A DNA stretch of 64,000 nucleotides from CAIMZW01 sp037133095 (GTDB taxonomy: Bacteria; Actinomycetota; Actinomycetes; Nanopelagicales; Nanopelagicaceae), in NCBI GenBank assembly GCA_037133095.1, contig JBAXOT010000008.1, positions 1-64,000 of the forward strand. The letters run 5' to 3'. The notes beneath the pieces are model-generated. The model was given only the letters and a program-made list of their open reading frames with translations, did not search any database and was not told the DNA's origin. The position numbers were made by a program, and so were the translations under genes. This document shows, one piece after another, positions 1-9,700 of this stretch. The stretch's first letter is position 1. Each line of letters starts with the position of its first letter.

Positions 1-735
1 GCAGCCGCCACCTGGTTGCGTGGTATCGATTGGTTCGCCTTTCCCACGACACTTGCTGGAATGGTGGATGCCTCAGTTGGTGGGAAGACCGGCATTAACA
101 GTGCAGCAGGTAAGAATCTCATTGGTTCCTTTCACTCGCCTTCGGCAGTTTTCGTTGACCTGAGTTTCCTGCCCTCGCTCTCAGATCGAGATTTCTCAGC
201 CGGTTTGGCGGAGGTAATAAAGACTGGACTTATCTCCGATATCGAGATCCTGGAAATTTTGGCAGGCCTTAACTCGATTGACGAGGTCAGGGGAGCCGCT
301 TATGAACTTATCCTTCGATCTATTGCGGTGAAGGCAAGCGTCGTTAGCGCTGATTTTAAGGAAGGCAAACTCCGTGAAATTCTTAATTTTGGCCACACGT
401 TGGGTCATGCCGTTGAAAAGGAATCAGAGTACAAACTTCGCCATGGTGAAGCGGTTGCCATTGGCCTCGGTTTTGCCCTTGAACTTAGTGGGTTGATGGC
501 GGGGCTACCCGAAATAGACGTTGAAAGAGGAAAAGCGCTCTTGCTTAAGTTTGGTCTTTCGGTAACTTCGCCCTCGCATAAGTGGCCGGTTCTTTTGGAA
601 ATTATGCGCTCTGATAAGAAAGCGAGAGGCTCTCGGCTGCGATTCATTGGAATTTCAGAATTTGGAGTTGCGGAGTGGATAGAGTCAGTTGAAGACGAAG
701 ATCTCGCTCGTGCCTATGAAAGGATCGCAGAATGA
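1..735 (+). CDS. aroB: 3-dehydroquinate synthase, 3' part
   Basis: This is the C-terminal 244 codons of AroB, cut by the left edge of the window; the frame is open from base 1, so the true start lies upstream. AroB converts DAHP to 3-dehydroquinate in the shikimate pathway, using NAD and a divalent metal in the cytoplasm. Visible family marks are the PTT-x-x-x-x-VDASVGGKTGIN block near bases 49-100 and the metal-binding FGHTLGHA block followed by RHGEAVAIG around bases 388-470. Its stop overlaps the start of aroQ in an ATGA, so the two consecutive pathway enzymes are translationally coupled. Identification is secure; only the start is missing. Confidence 0.97.
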   Translation, partial: AAATWLRGIDWFAFPTTLAGMVDASVGGKTGINSAAGKNLIGSFHSPSAVFVDLSFLPSLSDRDFSAGLAEVIKTGLISDIEILEILAGLNSIDEVRGAAYELILRSIAVKASVVSADFKEGKLREILNFGHTLGHAVEKESEYKLRHGEAVAIGLGFALELSGLMAGLPEIDVERGKALLLKFGLSVTSPSHKWPVLLEIMRSDKKARGSRLRFIGISEFGVAEWIESVEDEDLARAYERIAE

Positions 736-1178
736 CAGTAGAACAACAACGAGTTCTGGTTCTCAATGGGCCGAATCTGGCGCGATTAGACCTAAGGGAT
801 TCGACAATTTATGGCACGATGAATTTTCACGATCTCACGATTTTTATTCAGAAGATGGCTGGTGAAATCGGTTTCCTGGCTGATATACGCCAGAGCGACA
901 GCGAAGTGGAAATTATTCACTGGTTGCATGAAGCTGCGGATGAGAATGTTCCGGTAATTATCAACCCGGCAGCCTTTACCCACTACTCCTATGCAATTCG
1001 TGATGCAGCAGAGCTAGTCAAGGCTCCGCTCATCGAAGTACATCTCTCTAATCCGTTGGCTAGGGAAGAATTTCGTCACACTTCGGTAATTTCCGGGATA
1101 GCTAAAGGCACCATTGCCGGTTTTGGCCCTGATTCCTACCGTTTGGCTCTTTTGGCACTAAAACAGCTGTTGGCATAA
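732..1178 (+). CDS. aroQ: type II 3-dehydroquinate dehydratase
   Basis: AroQ dehydrates 3-dehydroquinate to 3-dehydroshikimate, the step after AroB. The 148-residue length fits the small dodecameric type II enzyme. The NGPNL motif (residues 12-16), the catalytic tyrosine in IYG (Y27), the histidine in AFTHYS (H84) and the HLSN substrate loop (104-107) are all present. The first loop reads ARLDLRD where most relatives have NLLGxRE, but the arginine is kept. The ATG overlaps the aroB stop by four bases. In many actinobacteria a pepQ gene separates aroQ from efp; here efp follows directly after a 97-base gap in which I see no further gene. Confidence 0.97.
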   Translation: MTVEQQRVLVLNGPNLARLDLRDSTIYGTMNFHDLTIFIQKMAGEIGFLADIRQSDSEVEIIHWLHEAADENVPVIINPAAFTHYSYAIRDAAELVKAPLIEVHLSNPLAREEFRHTSVISGIAKGTIAGFGPDSYRLALLALKQLLA

Positions 1179-1275
1179 GCCACATCGGCTTCGGGTATCC
1201 TTACCCTCTGCTCAAAATACCTTTTTTGGCATGCGCCGAGGGCGCTGATTTTCTCGACAATGGAATGGATAGACG

Positions 1276-1836
1276 ATGGCAACGACCAATGATTTGAAGA
1301 ATGGCATGACCTTGGATATTGAGGGTCAATTGTGGAATGTTGTCGAGTTTCAGCACGTCAAGCCTGGCAAGGGTCCAGCCTTCGTTCGAACAAAGTTGAA
1401 GTCCGTTCTTACTGGCAAAGTTATCGATCGAACTTTCAATGCCGGTGTCAAAGTAGATGTAGCCATTCTTGAAAAGCGAGATATGACATTTCTATACAAA
1501 GATGGCGAAGATTTTGTATTTATGGATTCCAAAACTTACGACCAGATGAATATCTCTTCCGAGACCGTCGGAGAGAGTGCAAATTTTATGCTGGAAAATT
1601 GCGAAGTCATCGTGGGCGTCCACGAGGGAAATCCGCTCTTTATTGAACTACCTGCCTCCGTTGAATTAACTATCACTTACACCGAACCTGGATTGCAGGG
1701 CGATCGCTCTTCCGGCGGCACTAAGCCTGCAACATTAGAAACAGGAATAGACATTCAAGTTCCGCTCTTTATCAAGCAGGATGAAAAGATTTTGGTTGAT
1801 ACGAGAAATGGTTCATACCTGGGTCGCGCCAACTAG
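1276..1836 (+). CDS. efp: translation elongation factor P
   Basis: EF-P binds ribosomes stalled at polyproline stretches and promotes peptide-bond formation. The 186-residue length and three-domain beta structure fit the family. The functional tip loop reads PGKGP (residues 30-34) with lysine 32 at the apex. This proline-flanked loop is the actinobacterial form, known from the literature to work without lysine modification, which predicts that no EpmA/EpmB or EarP-type enzyme is needed. The C-terminal end carries the usual DTRNGSYLGRA signature. The stop codon shares one base with the GTG of nusB. Confidence 0.97.
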   Translation: MATTNDLKNGMTLDIEGQLWNVVEFQHVKPGKGPAFVRTKLKSVLTGKVIDRTFNAGVKVDVAILEKRDMTFLYKDGEDFVFMDSKTYDQMNISSETVGESANFMLENCEVIVGVHEGNPLFIELPASVELTITYTEPGLQGDRSSGGTKPATLETGIDIQVPLFIKQDEKILVDTRNGSYLGRAN

Positions 1837-2243
1837 TGGCAGCTCGACGAAAGGCACGAAAGCGGGCGCTGGATTTCCTGTATGAGGCCGATATTCGTGG
1901 CGCAGATCCACGAGAGCTGATTGCCCTTCGACCACCATCCGAATTGTCCGAGGGTCAATATGCCTTAGTGCTTGTCGATGGGGTCCAGGAGCATCGAGTG
2001 AAGATCGATGAATTGATTACCACATATGCTCAAGGCTGGGATATGGATCGGATGCCGGCTATTGATCGTAATATCCTGCGAATTGCACTCTACGAAATTC
2101 TTTGGGAGCACAAGTTGGATGACCAAGTTGCGGCCTCTGAGGCAGTGGCTATTGCGCAGGAAATTTCCACAGAGGAATCCGCAAATTACGTCAATGGCGT
2201 GCTCGGACGAATAATTGTTTTGAAGCCCTCGTTCGCGCTCTAA
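1836..2243 (+). CDS. nusB: transcription antitermination factor NusB
   Basis: NusB (135 residues) forms the NusB-S10 complex that loads on boxA RNA and supports antitermination and processing of rRNA transcripts. The N-terminus MAARRKARKRALDFLYEAD and the C-terminal SANYVNGVLGRI are standard family blocks. The GTG start overlaps the efp stop (TAGTG), so efp and nusB form a coupled pair. The stop is interlocked with that of the convergent bldD gene through a shared CTAA. Confidence 0.96.
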   Translation: MAARRKARKRALDFLYEADIRGADPRELIALRPPSELSEGQYALVLVDGVQEHRVKIDELITTYAQGWDMDRMPAIDRNILRIALYEILWEHKLDDQVAASEAVAIAQEISTEESANYVNGVLGRIIVLKPSFAL

Positions 2244-2719
2244 GAAGAGGCCCGAAGAAGAAGACCTGCGGCGTTGAGTTTTTCGCGTAATTCAATCTCT
2301 GAGCAATTGTTTATAAGGGCCAACGGTAAGAGATCTTCTTGACGCAGCGAGAGAACTTCACCATTCCAATCTCGACGTTTGGCACAGATGATGTGGGCGA
2401 AATTACTGACTTGCTCAAAGAAATTACTTTGGCTGCGCATTCTGGCCAACGTTCGAAGATCCAAAATCAAGCTGGTTCGGGAACTCTCTTTTCGTTCGCT
2501 GATTCCCAGGAGATGCTCGAGCGGAACTTCGTAGAACTCGGCGAGAGCTATGGCTTTGCGCAGTGACAGCGAGCGGTCGTTGCGTTCGTAAGAGCCGAGC
2601 ACGACGGCTTTCCATTCCCCGCGCGAGGAGTTCTCAACATCTTTCAAAGTTAAACCTTTTTGGTGTCGGATGGCGCGTAACTGGAGTCCAATGTCAAAGG
2701 TCGTGAGCGCGAATTTCAT
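2240..2719 (-). CDS. bldD: BldD-family XRE regulator with c-di-GMP signature
   Basis: This 159-residue protein has an N-terminal XRE helix-turn-helix (about residues 8-72, with GLQLRAIRHQKGLTL and AVVLGSYERNDRSL) and a C-terminal domain (about 84-159). The C-terminal domain carries R115-x-D117, eight residues, then R126-Q-E-D129, which matches the RxD-X8-RQxD motif that binds cyclic di-GMP in Streptomyces BldD, at almost the same positions. Its place between nusB and pyrR also matches actinobacterial bldD. A longer GTG start exists at 2785, but the ATG at 2719 fits the family start and has a TACCCT box seven bases upstream, as in a leaderless transcript. The regulon cannot be told from the sequence. 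Confidence 0.88.
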   Translation of the reverse strand: MKFALTTFDIGLQLRAIRHQKGLTLKDVENSSRGEWKAVVLGSYERNDRSLSLRKAIALAEFYEVPLEHLLGISERKESSRTSLILDLRTLARMRSQSNFFEQVSNFAHIICAKRRDWNGEVLSLRQEDLLPLALINNCSEIELREKLNAAGLLLRASS

Positions 2720-2726
2720 GGGCGAT

Positions 2727-2732
2727 AGGGTA
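2727..2732 (-). promoter_or_regulatory. putative -10 box of bldD
   Basis: On the minus strand TACCCT lies seven bases before the ATG at 2719. This fits the TAnnnT box of a leaderless or nearly leaderless actinobacterial transcript and favours the shorter start. No -35 element is evident. Confidence 0.4.
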
Positions 2733-2791
2733 GGTGAACCTTGCGACTTGCCGTAAAAGTTATCCACACGCTCCCTTTTGGTCACAGGTGA

Positions 2792-2797
2792 TAAAGT
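2792..2797 (+). promoter_or_regulatory. putative -10 box of the pyr operon
   Basis: TAAAGT at this place would start transcription around 2804, just where the PyrR-type hairpin begins. There is no convincing -35 hexamer at the usual distance, so this is a suggestion only. Confidence 0.35.
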
Positions 2798-2803
2798 TCG
2801 GTG

Positions 2804-2838
2804 TCCTTTAACGATCCGTCCTGTGAGGCGGCGAAGGA
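2804..2838 (+). promoter_or_regulatory. PyrR-binding hairpin over the pyrR ribosome-binding site
   Basis: The pyrR leader contains TCCTGTGAGGCGG, which matches the conserved loop bound by PyrR (UCCnGnGAGG type). CCG at 2816-2818 pairs with CGG at 2829-2831 and CC at 2820-2821 pairs with GG at 2827-2828, leaving the TGTGA loop. A lower helix pairs TCCTT (2804-2808) with AAGGA (2834-2838), which is the Shine-Dalgarno sequence of pyrR. PyrR bound to UMP would stabilise the hairpin and hide the ribosome-binding site. Translational repression of this kind is known for the mycobacterial pyr operon; that it happens here is inferred. Confidence 0.75.
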
Positions 2839-2845
2839 GTCGATT

Positions 2846-3376
2846 ATGACTGTAATTTTAGATACCGGCGATATCGCCCGGGCCCTCAAACGCATTAGCC
2901 ACGAAATTGTTGAGCATAATCATGGGCTGGCTTCGGTCACATTGATGGGTATTCCCACTCGAGGCGCCTTTCTTGCCCAGCGAATCGGCACAATTTTGGC
3001 TGAGATCGAGGCGAGCGTTCCGATAGGTACGTTAGATATCACGTTACATCGAGACGATCTTCGGATGCGACCACCCAAGCCCTTGCTTCCAACAATTCTG
3101 CCCACCGGCGGCTTGGAAGGGCGCGATGTCATCTTGGTCGATGATGTGCTCTTCTCGGGTCGAACAATAAGAGCGGCGTTGGATGCGTTAGGGGAGCTGG
3201 GTCGTCCACGTTCGGTCCAACTTGCGGTTCTCGTTGACCGCGGTCACCGACAATTGCCTATCAGGGCAGATTACGTGGGAAAAAATATTCCGACATCCTC
3301 GCTAGAGAGCGTCAAGGTTTCGTTGACTGAGATTGATGCCGACGATTGTGTCGAGATCAAAGGCGGGCGAGAATGA
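2846..3376 (+). CDS. pyrR: bifunctional pyr operon regulator / uracil phosphoribosyltransferase
   Basis: PyrR binds pyr mRNA in response to UMP and has weak uracil phosphoribosyltransferase activity. The PRPP-binding loop VILVDDVLFSGRT lies at residues 95-107 and the DITLHRDD block at 64-71. The open frame extends upstream to a GTG at 2801, but that start lies inside the regulatory hairpin; the ATG at 2846 has AAGGAG six bases upstream and gives the normal 176 residues. It is the first gene of the pyr operon and overlaps pyrB by ATGA, so its own translation probably sets that of the following genes. Confidence 0.95.
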   Translation: MTVILDTGDIARALKRISHEIVEHNHGLASVTLMGIPTRGAFLAQRIGTILAEIEASVPIGTLDITLHRDDLRMRPPKPLLPTILPTGGLEGRDVILVDDVLFSGRTIRAALDALGELGRPRSVQLAVLVDRGHRQLPIRADYVGKNIPTSSLESVKVSLTEIDADDCVEIKGGRE

Positions 3377-4338
3377 ACCGACATTTACTCTCGATACACG
3401 ACATTTCCGCGCCGCAGGCTCTTGCGCTCTTGGATACGGCATCCGAACTACGCAAAATTTCTGACGGCCCTATGAAGAAGTTGCCTACTTTGCGTGGCTT
3501 GACAGTGGTTAATCTTTTTTATGAAGATTCCACTCGAACCAGAATCTCATTCGAGTCTGCTGCAAAACGGCTTTCTGCTGATGTCATTAACTTTTCCGCC
3601 AAAGGATCCAGCGTCAGCAAAGGAGAGAGCCTGAAAGATACGGCTCAGACTTTGCAAGCCATGGGTGCCGACGCTGTTGTCATCAGACACAGCGCCTCCG
3701 GTGCGGCGCAACGATTAGCTGATTCTGGTTGGATCGCAGCGTCGGTCATCAATGCCGGTGATGGTACTCACGAACATCCGACGCAGGCTTTGCTCGATGC
3801 ATTTACGATTCGCGAACACTTCCCAACGCACCAGCGATCTTTTGCTGGCCTCAAGGTGGCCATTGTTGGCGATATTTTGCACTCCAGAGTTGCGCGCAGC
3901 AATGTGCTTTTACTAGCGAAACTCGGCGCCGAAGTGATTGTCGTTGGGCCGCCAACTCTGCTTCCCGTAGGCATTGAATCTTGGCCGGTTACCTATTCTT
4001 TCAATCTCGATGAAGTACTTGGCGAAGTCGATGTTGTGATGATGCTGCGTGTTCAACAGGAACGGATGGCTGATTCATTCTTCCCGACTGCCCGGGAATA
4101 TTCGCGCAGTTATGGGTTGACCGCTTCTCGCTTGGCCAGAATTAAACCGGGCGGAATTGTTATGCACCCTGGCCCGATGAATCGAGGGTTGGAGATTTCC
4201 GCCGAAAGCGCTGATGCTGTCAATTCCGTTGTTCTTGAACAAGTGGCCAATGGGGTTTTGATTCGCATGTCCGTTCTCTATTCCTTACTAGGTGGCGTCC
4301 CGTTGGTGACAGAAATGGTTGAGGCAGATGCTCATTAA
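3373..4338 (+). CDS. pyrB: aspartate carbamoyltransferase catalytic subunit
   Basis: PyrB joins carbamoyl phosphate and aspartate to carbamoyl aspartate in pyrimidine synthesis. The carbamoyl phosphate loop STRTR is at residues 53-57 and the HPTQALLD block follows in the middle of the protein. Length from the ATG at 3373 is 321 residues, normal for a catalytic subunit. No pyrI regulatory gene is present, as usual in actinobacteria. The start overlaps the pyrR stop by four bases; an upstream in-frame start at 3346 lies within pyrR and is not needed. Confidence 0.97.
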   Translation: MNRHLLSIHDISAPQALALLDTASELRKISDGPMKKLPTLRGLTVVNLFYEDSTRTRISFESAAKRLSADVINFSAKGSSVSKGESLKDTAQTLQAMGADAVVIRHSASGAAQRLADSGWIAASVINAGDGTHEHPTQALLDAFTIREHFPTHQRSFAGLKVAIVGDILHSRVARSNVLLLAKLGAEVIVVGPPTLLPVGIESWPVTYSFNLDEVLGEVDVVMMLRVQQERMADSFFPTAREYSRSYGLTASRLARIKPGGIVMHPGPMNRGLEISAESADAVNSVVLEQVANGVLIRMSVLYSLLGGVPLVTEMVEADAH

Positions 4339-5620
4339 GAACGCGCTCTTATCGAACGACACGTTAGTAGATATTCGGATCGAAGGTGACTTGGTTGTCG
4401 AGGTCTCGCCTTCCATCACGAGTGAGGATAAGGAAATTATTAATGCTGATGGCGCGAGAGTTCTACCAGGGTTGGTCGATCTCCATACGCATTTGCGTGA
4501 ACCAGGTCGAGAGGATGCGGAGACGGTGCTTACTGGCGCCCGATCTGCGGTAAAGGGCGGATACACCGCCTTATCGCCGATGGCCAATACCAATCCGGTC
4601 GCCGATACGGCTGGCGTTGTGGAACAAGTTTTTCGGCTGGGCCAAGATGCTGGACTTTGCGATGTGTACCCTATTGGTGCAGTGACGGCCGGGTTACTTG
4701 GTGAGAAGTTAGCCGAACTGAGTGCCATGGCGAACTCGCACGCACAGGTTCGAATATTTAGTGACGATGGCAAGTGCGTATCTGATCCGCTCATCATGCG
4801 ACGCGCCTTGGAATATGTGAAATCTTTTGGGGGAATCATCGCCCAACATGCACAAGAGCCAAGATTGACCGTAGGGGCACAAATGAACGAAGGCGCCATC
4901 TCGTCACAATTGGGACTCACAGGTTGGCCTGCCCTTGCTGAAGAGGCGATTATCGCTCGCGATATTTTGTTGGCAGAACATGTCAAAAGCAGATTACATA
5001 TTTGCCATGTAACAACCGCGGGTGGGGTAGATCTGATTCGATGGGCGAAGGCCAGGGGAATTGCCGTTACGGCAGAGGTGACGCCTCATCATCTATTGCT
5101 TACCGATGATTTGATTACGGGATATGACCCCGTTTATAAAGTTAATCCGCCATTGCGAACTGAGTCAGATGTTCAAGCCCTTCGCGCCGGTCTCGCTGAT
5201 GGAACCATAGATATTGTGGCAACCGATCATGCGCCGCATCCAACCGAGGATAAAGAGAGCGAATGGCAGAGCGCTGCGTTTGGCATGATTGGTCTAGAGA
5301 CTGCCCTTTCGATTGTTATTAAAACCATGATTGAAAGCGGGTTGATGAACTGGGCTGGTTTGGTAGAGCGAATGAGTACCGCGCCAGCAAGAATAGGTGG
5401 TTATGTCGGACAAGGTCAGCCAATTGAAGTAGGAAGTGTGGCGAATCTCTTGGTCGTAGATGCGAACGAGAGTTGGGAAGTGAACCGAGAATTGGTAAGT
5501 TCTAAGAGTAAGAACACGCCATTTCACGGAATGGTTTTGCCGGGAGTTATTTCCTACACAATATTTCGTGGCAAAGTGGTTTTGCGGGCTGGGCAACATA
5601 TTGAGGGGACAAATGTCTAA
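4328..5620 (+). CDS. pyrC: dihydroorotase
   Basis: This class I dihydroorotase closes carbamoyl aspartate to dihydroorotate. Metal ligands are visible as HTH (residues 53-55, in DLHTHLREPGRED), histidines in AQHAQEP and HICHVTT, and the catalytic aspartate in ATDHAPH. From the ATG at 4328 it has 430 residues and overlaps the end of pyrB by eleven bases; a TTG three codons upstream (4319) is an alternative. It sits between pyrB and carA, in the usual actinobacterial order. Confidence 0.96.
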   Translation: MLIKNALLSNDTLVDIRIEGDLVVEVSPSITSEDKEIINADGARVLPGLVDLHTHLREPGREDAETVLTGARSAVKGGYTALSPMANTNPVADTAGVVEQVFRLGQDAGLCDVYPIGAVTAGLLGEKLAELSAMANSHAQVRIFSDDGKCVSDPLIMRRALEYVKSFGGIIAQHAQEPRLTVGAQMNEGAISSQLGLTGWPALAEEAIIARDILLAEHVKSRLHICHVTTAGGVDLIRWAKARGIAVTAEVTPHHLLLTDDLITGYDPVYKVNPPLRTESDVQALRAGLADGTIDIVATDHAPHPTEDKESEWQSAAFGMIGLETALSIVIKTMIESGLMNWAGLVERMSTAPARIGGYVGQGQPIEVGSVANLLVVDANESWEVNRELVSSKSKNTPFHGMVLPGVISYTIFRGKVVLRAGQHIEGTNV

Positions 5621-6752
5621 GGCATTTTTGGTTTTAGATGATGGCACAATCTTTGAAGGTGAAGGTTGGGCTGCCGCTGGCGAGACTTTCGGTGAGGCGG
5701 TATTTGCCACCGGTATGACTGGCTATCAAGAGACTTTGACAGATCCCTCGTACTACAAACAGGTCGTCATCATGACTTCGCCTCATATTGGTAACACTGG
5801 CATGAATGCGAATGATGAAGAGTCAGCGCACATTTGGGTCTCCGGATTCGTGGTCAGAAATCCATCACCACAACCAAGCAACTGGCGATCAGAGAAGTCC
5901 CTGGAGAGCAGTTTGGCTGAGGCCGGAGTAGTTGGCATCAAAAGCGTAGACACCCGAGCAATCACTCGACATCTGCGCAATCGGGGCGCGATGCGGGTGG
6001 GAATTTTCAGCGGTGCTCCTCTTACTCGCGAAGAGATGGTCACCAGAGTTCGCAAATCTCCGCAAATGCAGGGCGCCTTTTTAGCTCAAGATGTCTCGAC
6101 TCCGAAACCTTACATAATTGCGCCGCCTGAGGGCGTTGGCAAGAGATTTACCGTTGCTGCAATTGATCTAGGTATTAAGGCTGCCACACCTCGATACCTT
6201 GCCGAGCGCGGCATCGAGGTGCACGTGCTGCCCTTATCAACAACCATCGGCGAGATCGAAGCGCTGGATCCAGATGGGCTCTTTCTTTCCAATGGCCCAG
6301 GCGATCCAGCCACTATGACGAACATGGTTTCGTTGGTCAGACATTTCATAGATAAGGGAGTTCCGATATTTGGAATTTGCTTTGGCCATCAGATTATTGG
6401 CCGAGCGCTGGGCTTTGAAACCTACAAACTGCTCTTTGGCCACCGGGGGATCAATCAGCCGGTAAAGAATTTGAAGACCGGAAGGGTGGAAATCACTGCC
6501 CACAATCATGGATTCGCTGTCAAGGCACCTATCGATGGAAATTTCGCGACCGGGTATGGCGCAGGGTGCGTGAGCCATATCTGCCTCAATGATGGAGTTG
6601 TAGAAGGAATTGAAATGATCGAACGACCAGTATTTAGCGTGCAATACCACCCAGAGTCCGCAGCCGGACCGCATGATGCCCAATATCTCTTCGACCACTT
6701 TATCGATTTGATGTCTAGGTACTCCGTTCGATCGGTAGCCACGCATGCCTAG
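5613..6752 (+). CDS. carA: carbamoyl phosphate synthase small subunit
   Basis: CarA is the glutamine amidotransferase subunit that feeds ammonia to CarB. The class I amidotransferase triad is visible as C256 in GICFGHQ, with H346 and E348 in YHPES. The ATG at 5613 is preceded by GAGGGGA and overlaps the pyrC stop by eight bases; the open frame extends upstream into pyrC but that part is a shadow. At 379 residues the length is normal. It overlaps carB by another eight bases, consistent with equal production of the two subunits. Confidence 0.97.
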   Translation: MSKAFLVLDDGTIFEGEGWAAAGETFGEAVFATGMTGYQETLTDPSYYKQVVIMTSPHIGNTGMNANDEESAHIWVSGFVVRNPSPQPSNWRSEKSLESSLAEAGVVGIKSVDTRAITRHLRNRGAMRVGIFSGAPLTREEMVTRVRKSPQMQGAFLAQDVSTPKPYIIAPPEGVGKRFTVAAIDLGIKAATPRYLAERGIEVHVLPLSTTIGEIEALDPDGLFLSNGPGDPATMTNMVSLVRHFIDKGVPIFGICFGHQIIGRALGFETYKLLFGHRGINQPVKNLKTGRVEITAHNHGFAVKAPIDGNFATGYGAGCVSHICLNDGVVEGIEMIERPVFSVQYHPESAAGPHDAQYLFDHFIDLMSRYSVRSVATHA

Positions 6753-9700
6753 AGATACGAGCATTGAGAGCGTTCTCGTCATCGGTAGTGGTCCCATTGT
6801 GATCGGTCAAGCCTGCGAATTCGACTATTCGGGAACTCAAGCCTGTCGGGTTTTACAAGCTGAAGGTATTCGAGTAATTCTTATTAATTCGAATCCAGCC
6901 ACAATCATGACGGATCCGGAATTTGCAGATGCAACATACATCGAGCCAATCACCACTGAAATTATTGAAAAGATTCTGGCAAAGGAAAGGCCTTCTGCAA
7001 TTTTGGCCACATTGGGCGGTCAGACCGCGCTAAATGCTGCAATCGGCCTCTATGAGAATGGACTTCTGGAGAAGTACAACACGAGACTTATCGGCGCCGA
7101 CATCCCAGCGATCAAGCGGGGCGAAGACAGAGAAATATTTAAATCTATTGTCCATAAAATCGGTGGTGAATCTGCTCGTTCGAAGATTTGTCACACTATG
7201 GATCAATGTTTTGCCGCAGCGTCCGAGTTGCATTATCCGGTTGTAGTTCGCCCATCTTTCACCATGGGTGGTTTGGGTTCAGGAATTGCATACACCCCAA
7301 TGGAACTAGAACTAATTGCCGGCGCTGGACTTCGTCACAGCCCTGTCACGGAAGTTCTGTTAGAGGAATCAATAATTGGCTGGAAAGAGTACGAATTAGA
7401 AGTTATGCGAGATCATCAAGATAACGTGGTGATTGTCTGCAGTATTGAGAACATTGATCCGATGGGCGTACATACGGGGGATTCAATCACCGTGGCACCT
7501 GCTCTGACTCTGACGGATGTGGAGTATCAGAAACTGCGAGATCTTTCGATCGACATTATTCGCGAAGTCGGGGTTGATACCGGTGGGTGCAACATTCAGT
7601 TTGCGGTAAATCCGCAAGATGGACGAATAATTGTTATTGAGATGAATCCACGAGTTTCCAGGTCGTCAGCACTTGCCTCCAAAGCGACCGGGTTTCCCAT
7701 AGCCAAAATAGCCACGAAATTGGCAATCGGGTATACCTTGGACGAAATTCAGAACGACATTACCAAATCCACCCCAGCCTCATTTGAGCCGACACTTGAT
7801 TACATTGTCGTCAAAGTGCCACGTTTTGCCTTTGAAAAATTTCCTGAAGCCGATCACCGTTTAACGACCACCATGAAGAGTGTTGGCGAGGCAATGGCCA
7901 TCGGACGCAGCTTCACCGAAGCCCTGCAAAAGGCCCTTCGCTCGGTTGAAAAAAAGGGTATGAGTTTTCGATGGGACATTGATTCTGTGCGTCATGATCA
8001 ACTGTTGGCCGAAATCGGGATCCCAACGGAATTTCGGTTGCAACAAGTTCAGCAGGTGATGGCACTGGGCACATCCATTGCCGAAGTTTACTCGCGAACC
8101 AAAATTGACCCATGGTTTCTGGGACAGATTGCGCTCATCAATGAAGTAGCCCGGGAGTTGCAAGCAGCCTTTGAGCCTGATCTGGATCTAATCAGAAAAG
8201 CCAAGAGCCATGGCTTCAGTGATTATCAAATCGCAGAGTTAACTCGCACTTCTGAAGAACTCGTTCGAAGCCATCGTTATCGTTTGGGAATTCGCCCGGT
8301 CTTTAAAACGGTGGATACTTGCGCCGCCGAATTCGAGGCCCACACCCCTTATCACTACAGCACCTACGATATGGAAACCGAGGTCGAACCGCGAACAAAG
8401 CCGGCAGTCATCATTCTTGGCAGTGGCCCAAATCGAATTGGCCAAGGTGTTGAGTTTGATTACTCATGTGTTCATGCGGCCTATGCGCTGAAAGCGGCAG
8501 ATTTCGAGACGGTCATGATCAATTGCAATCCCGAAACTGTTTCAACCGACTATGACACTTCGGACCGGCTTTACTTCGAACCTTTGACTCTTGAAGATGT
8601 TCTTGAAGTCATCCATGCTGAAACTCTGGCTGGCCCAGTTCTGGGAGTCATCGCCCAACTTGGTGGTCAAACCCCACTTGGCTTGGCGCGAGGGCTCAAG
8701 GATGCAGGAGTCACTGTTTTGGGCACCAGCCCGGATGCCATCGATCTGGCCGAAGAGAGAGGCGCATTCGGTCAAATATTGGCTGATAACCAGCTTCTTG
8801 CACCAAAATTTGGAATGGCATCTTCCTATTCTCAAGCGTTAGAAATTGCGCATGCGCTTCATTATCCGGTTCTCGTTCGCCCTTCTTTTGTTCTGGGTGG
8901 AAGAGGTATGGAAATTGTTTACGATGATGAATCCCTAGAAGGCTTTATTGCCAAAGCAACAGAAATCACACCGAACCACCCAGTTTTGATTGATCGATTC
9001 CTTGATGACGCGCTCGAAATCGATGTGGATGCGCTCTTTGATGGCAAAGATCTTTACTTGGCTGGCGTGATGGAGCACATTGAAGAGGCTGGTATCCATT
9101 CGGGAGACTCTGCGTGCGTTCTGCCCAGCATGTCGATCGGTCATGCTCGATTGTTGGAGATTCGTGCCGCCACTGAGAAGATTGCACGAAGCGTTGGGGT
9201 TCTAGGATTAATTAATATTCAATTTGCCATAGCACGTGACGTTGATGGAGTTGAAAAACTTTTTGTTCTTGAGGCGAATCCCCGAGCATCGCGCACAGTT
9301 CCCTTCGTATCTAAAGCCACCGGAAATCCACTGGCAAAGTGTGCGGCTCTCATTTCGGTTGGTTATGCGATTGCCGATCTTCGGATTGATGGCTTCTTAC
9401 CCGAAACGGGTGATGGAGTTCCACATGGTGTTTCAGTGAAAGAGGCGGTCTTACCTTGGAATCGTTTCCGTCGGACTGACGGGATGGGAGTGGACTCGGT
9501 ACTCGGACCAGAGATGCGATCCACCGGTGAGGTAATGGGAATTTCTCATAGTTTCGGCGAGGCTTACGCAAAAAGCCAAAGCGCCGCATTTGGCGCCCTA
9601 CCAAAGAGCGGAACAGTTTTTCTTTCGCTCTCCAACCGCGATAAGAACGCTGCACTGGCACCTGCGCGAGAACTTATAACAATGGGCTTTACATTATTCA

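Noticed and set aside
1179..1275. Possible small gene or RNA before efp
   Set aside because: A short AAGCC/GGCTT hairpin at the aroQ stop is visible, but there is no open frame, no U-tract and no known RNA motif.
4288..4986. 232-codon minus-strand open frame over pyrB/pyrC
   Set aside because: It is antisense to clear pyrC coding sequence and its translation is serine-rich low-complexity shadow.
6237..6797. 186-codon minus-strand open frame over carA/carB
   Set aside because: Both real genes have intact motifs through the region and the antisense product resembles nothing.
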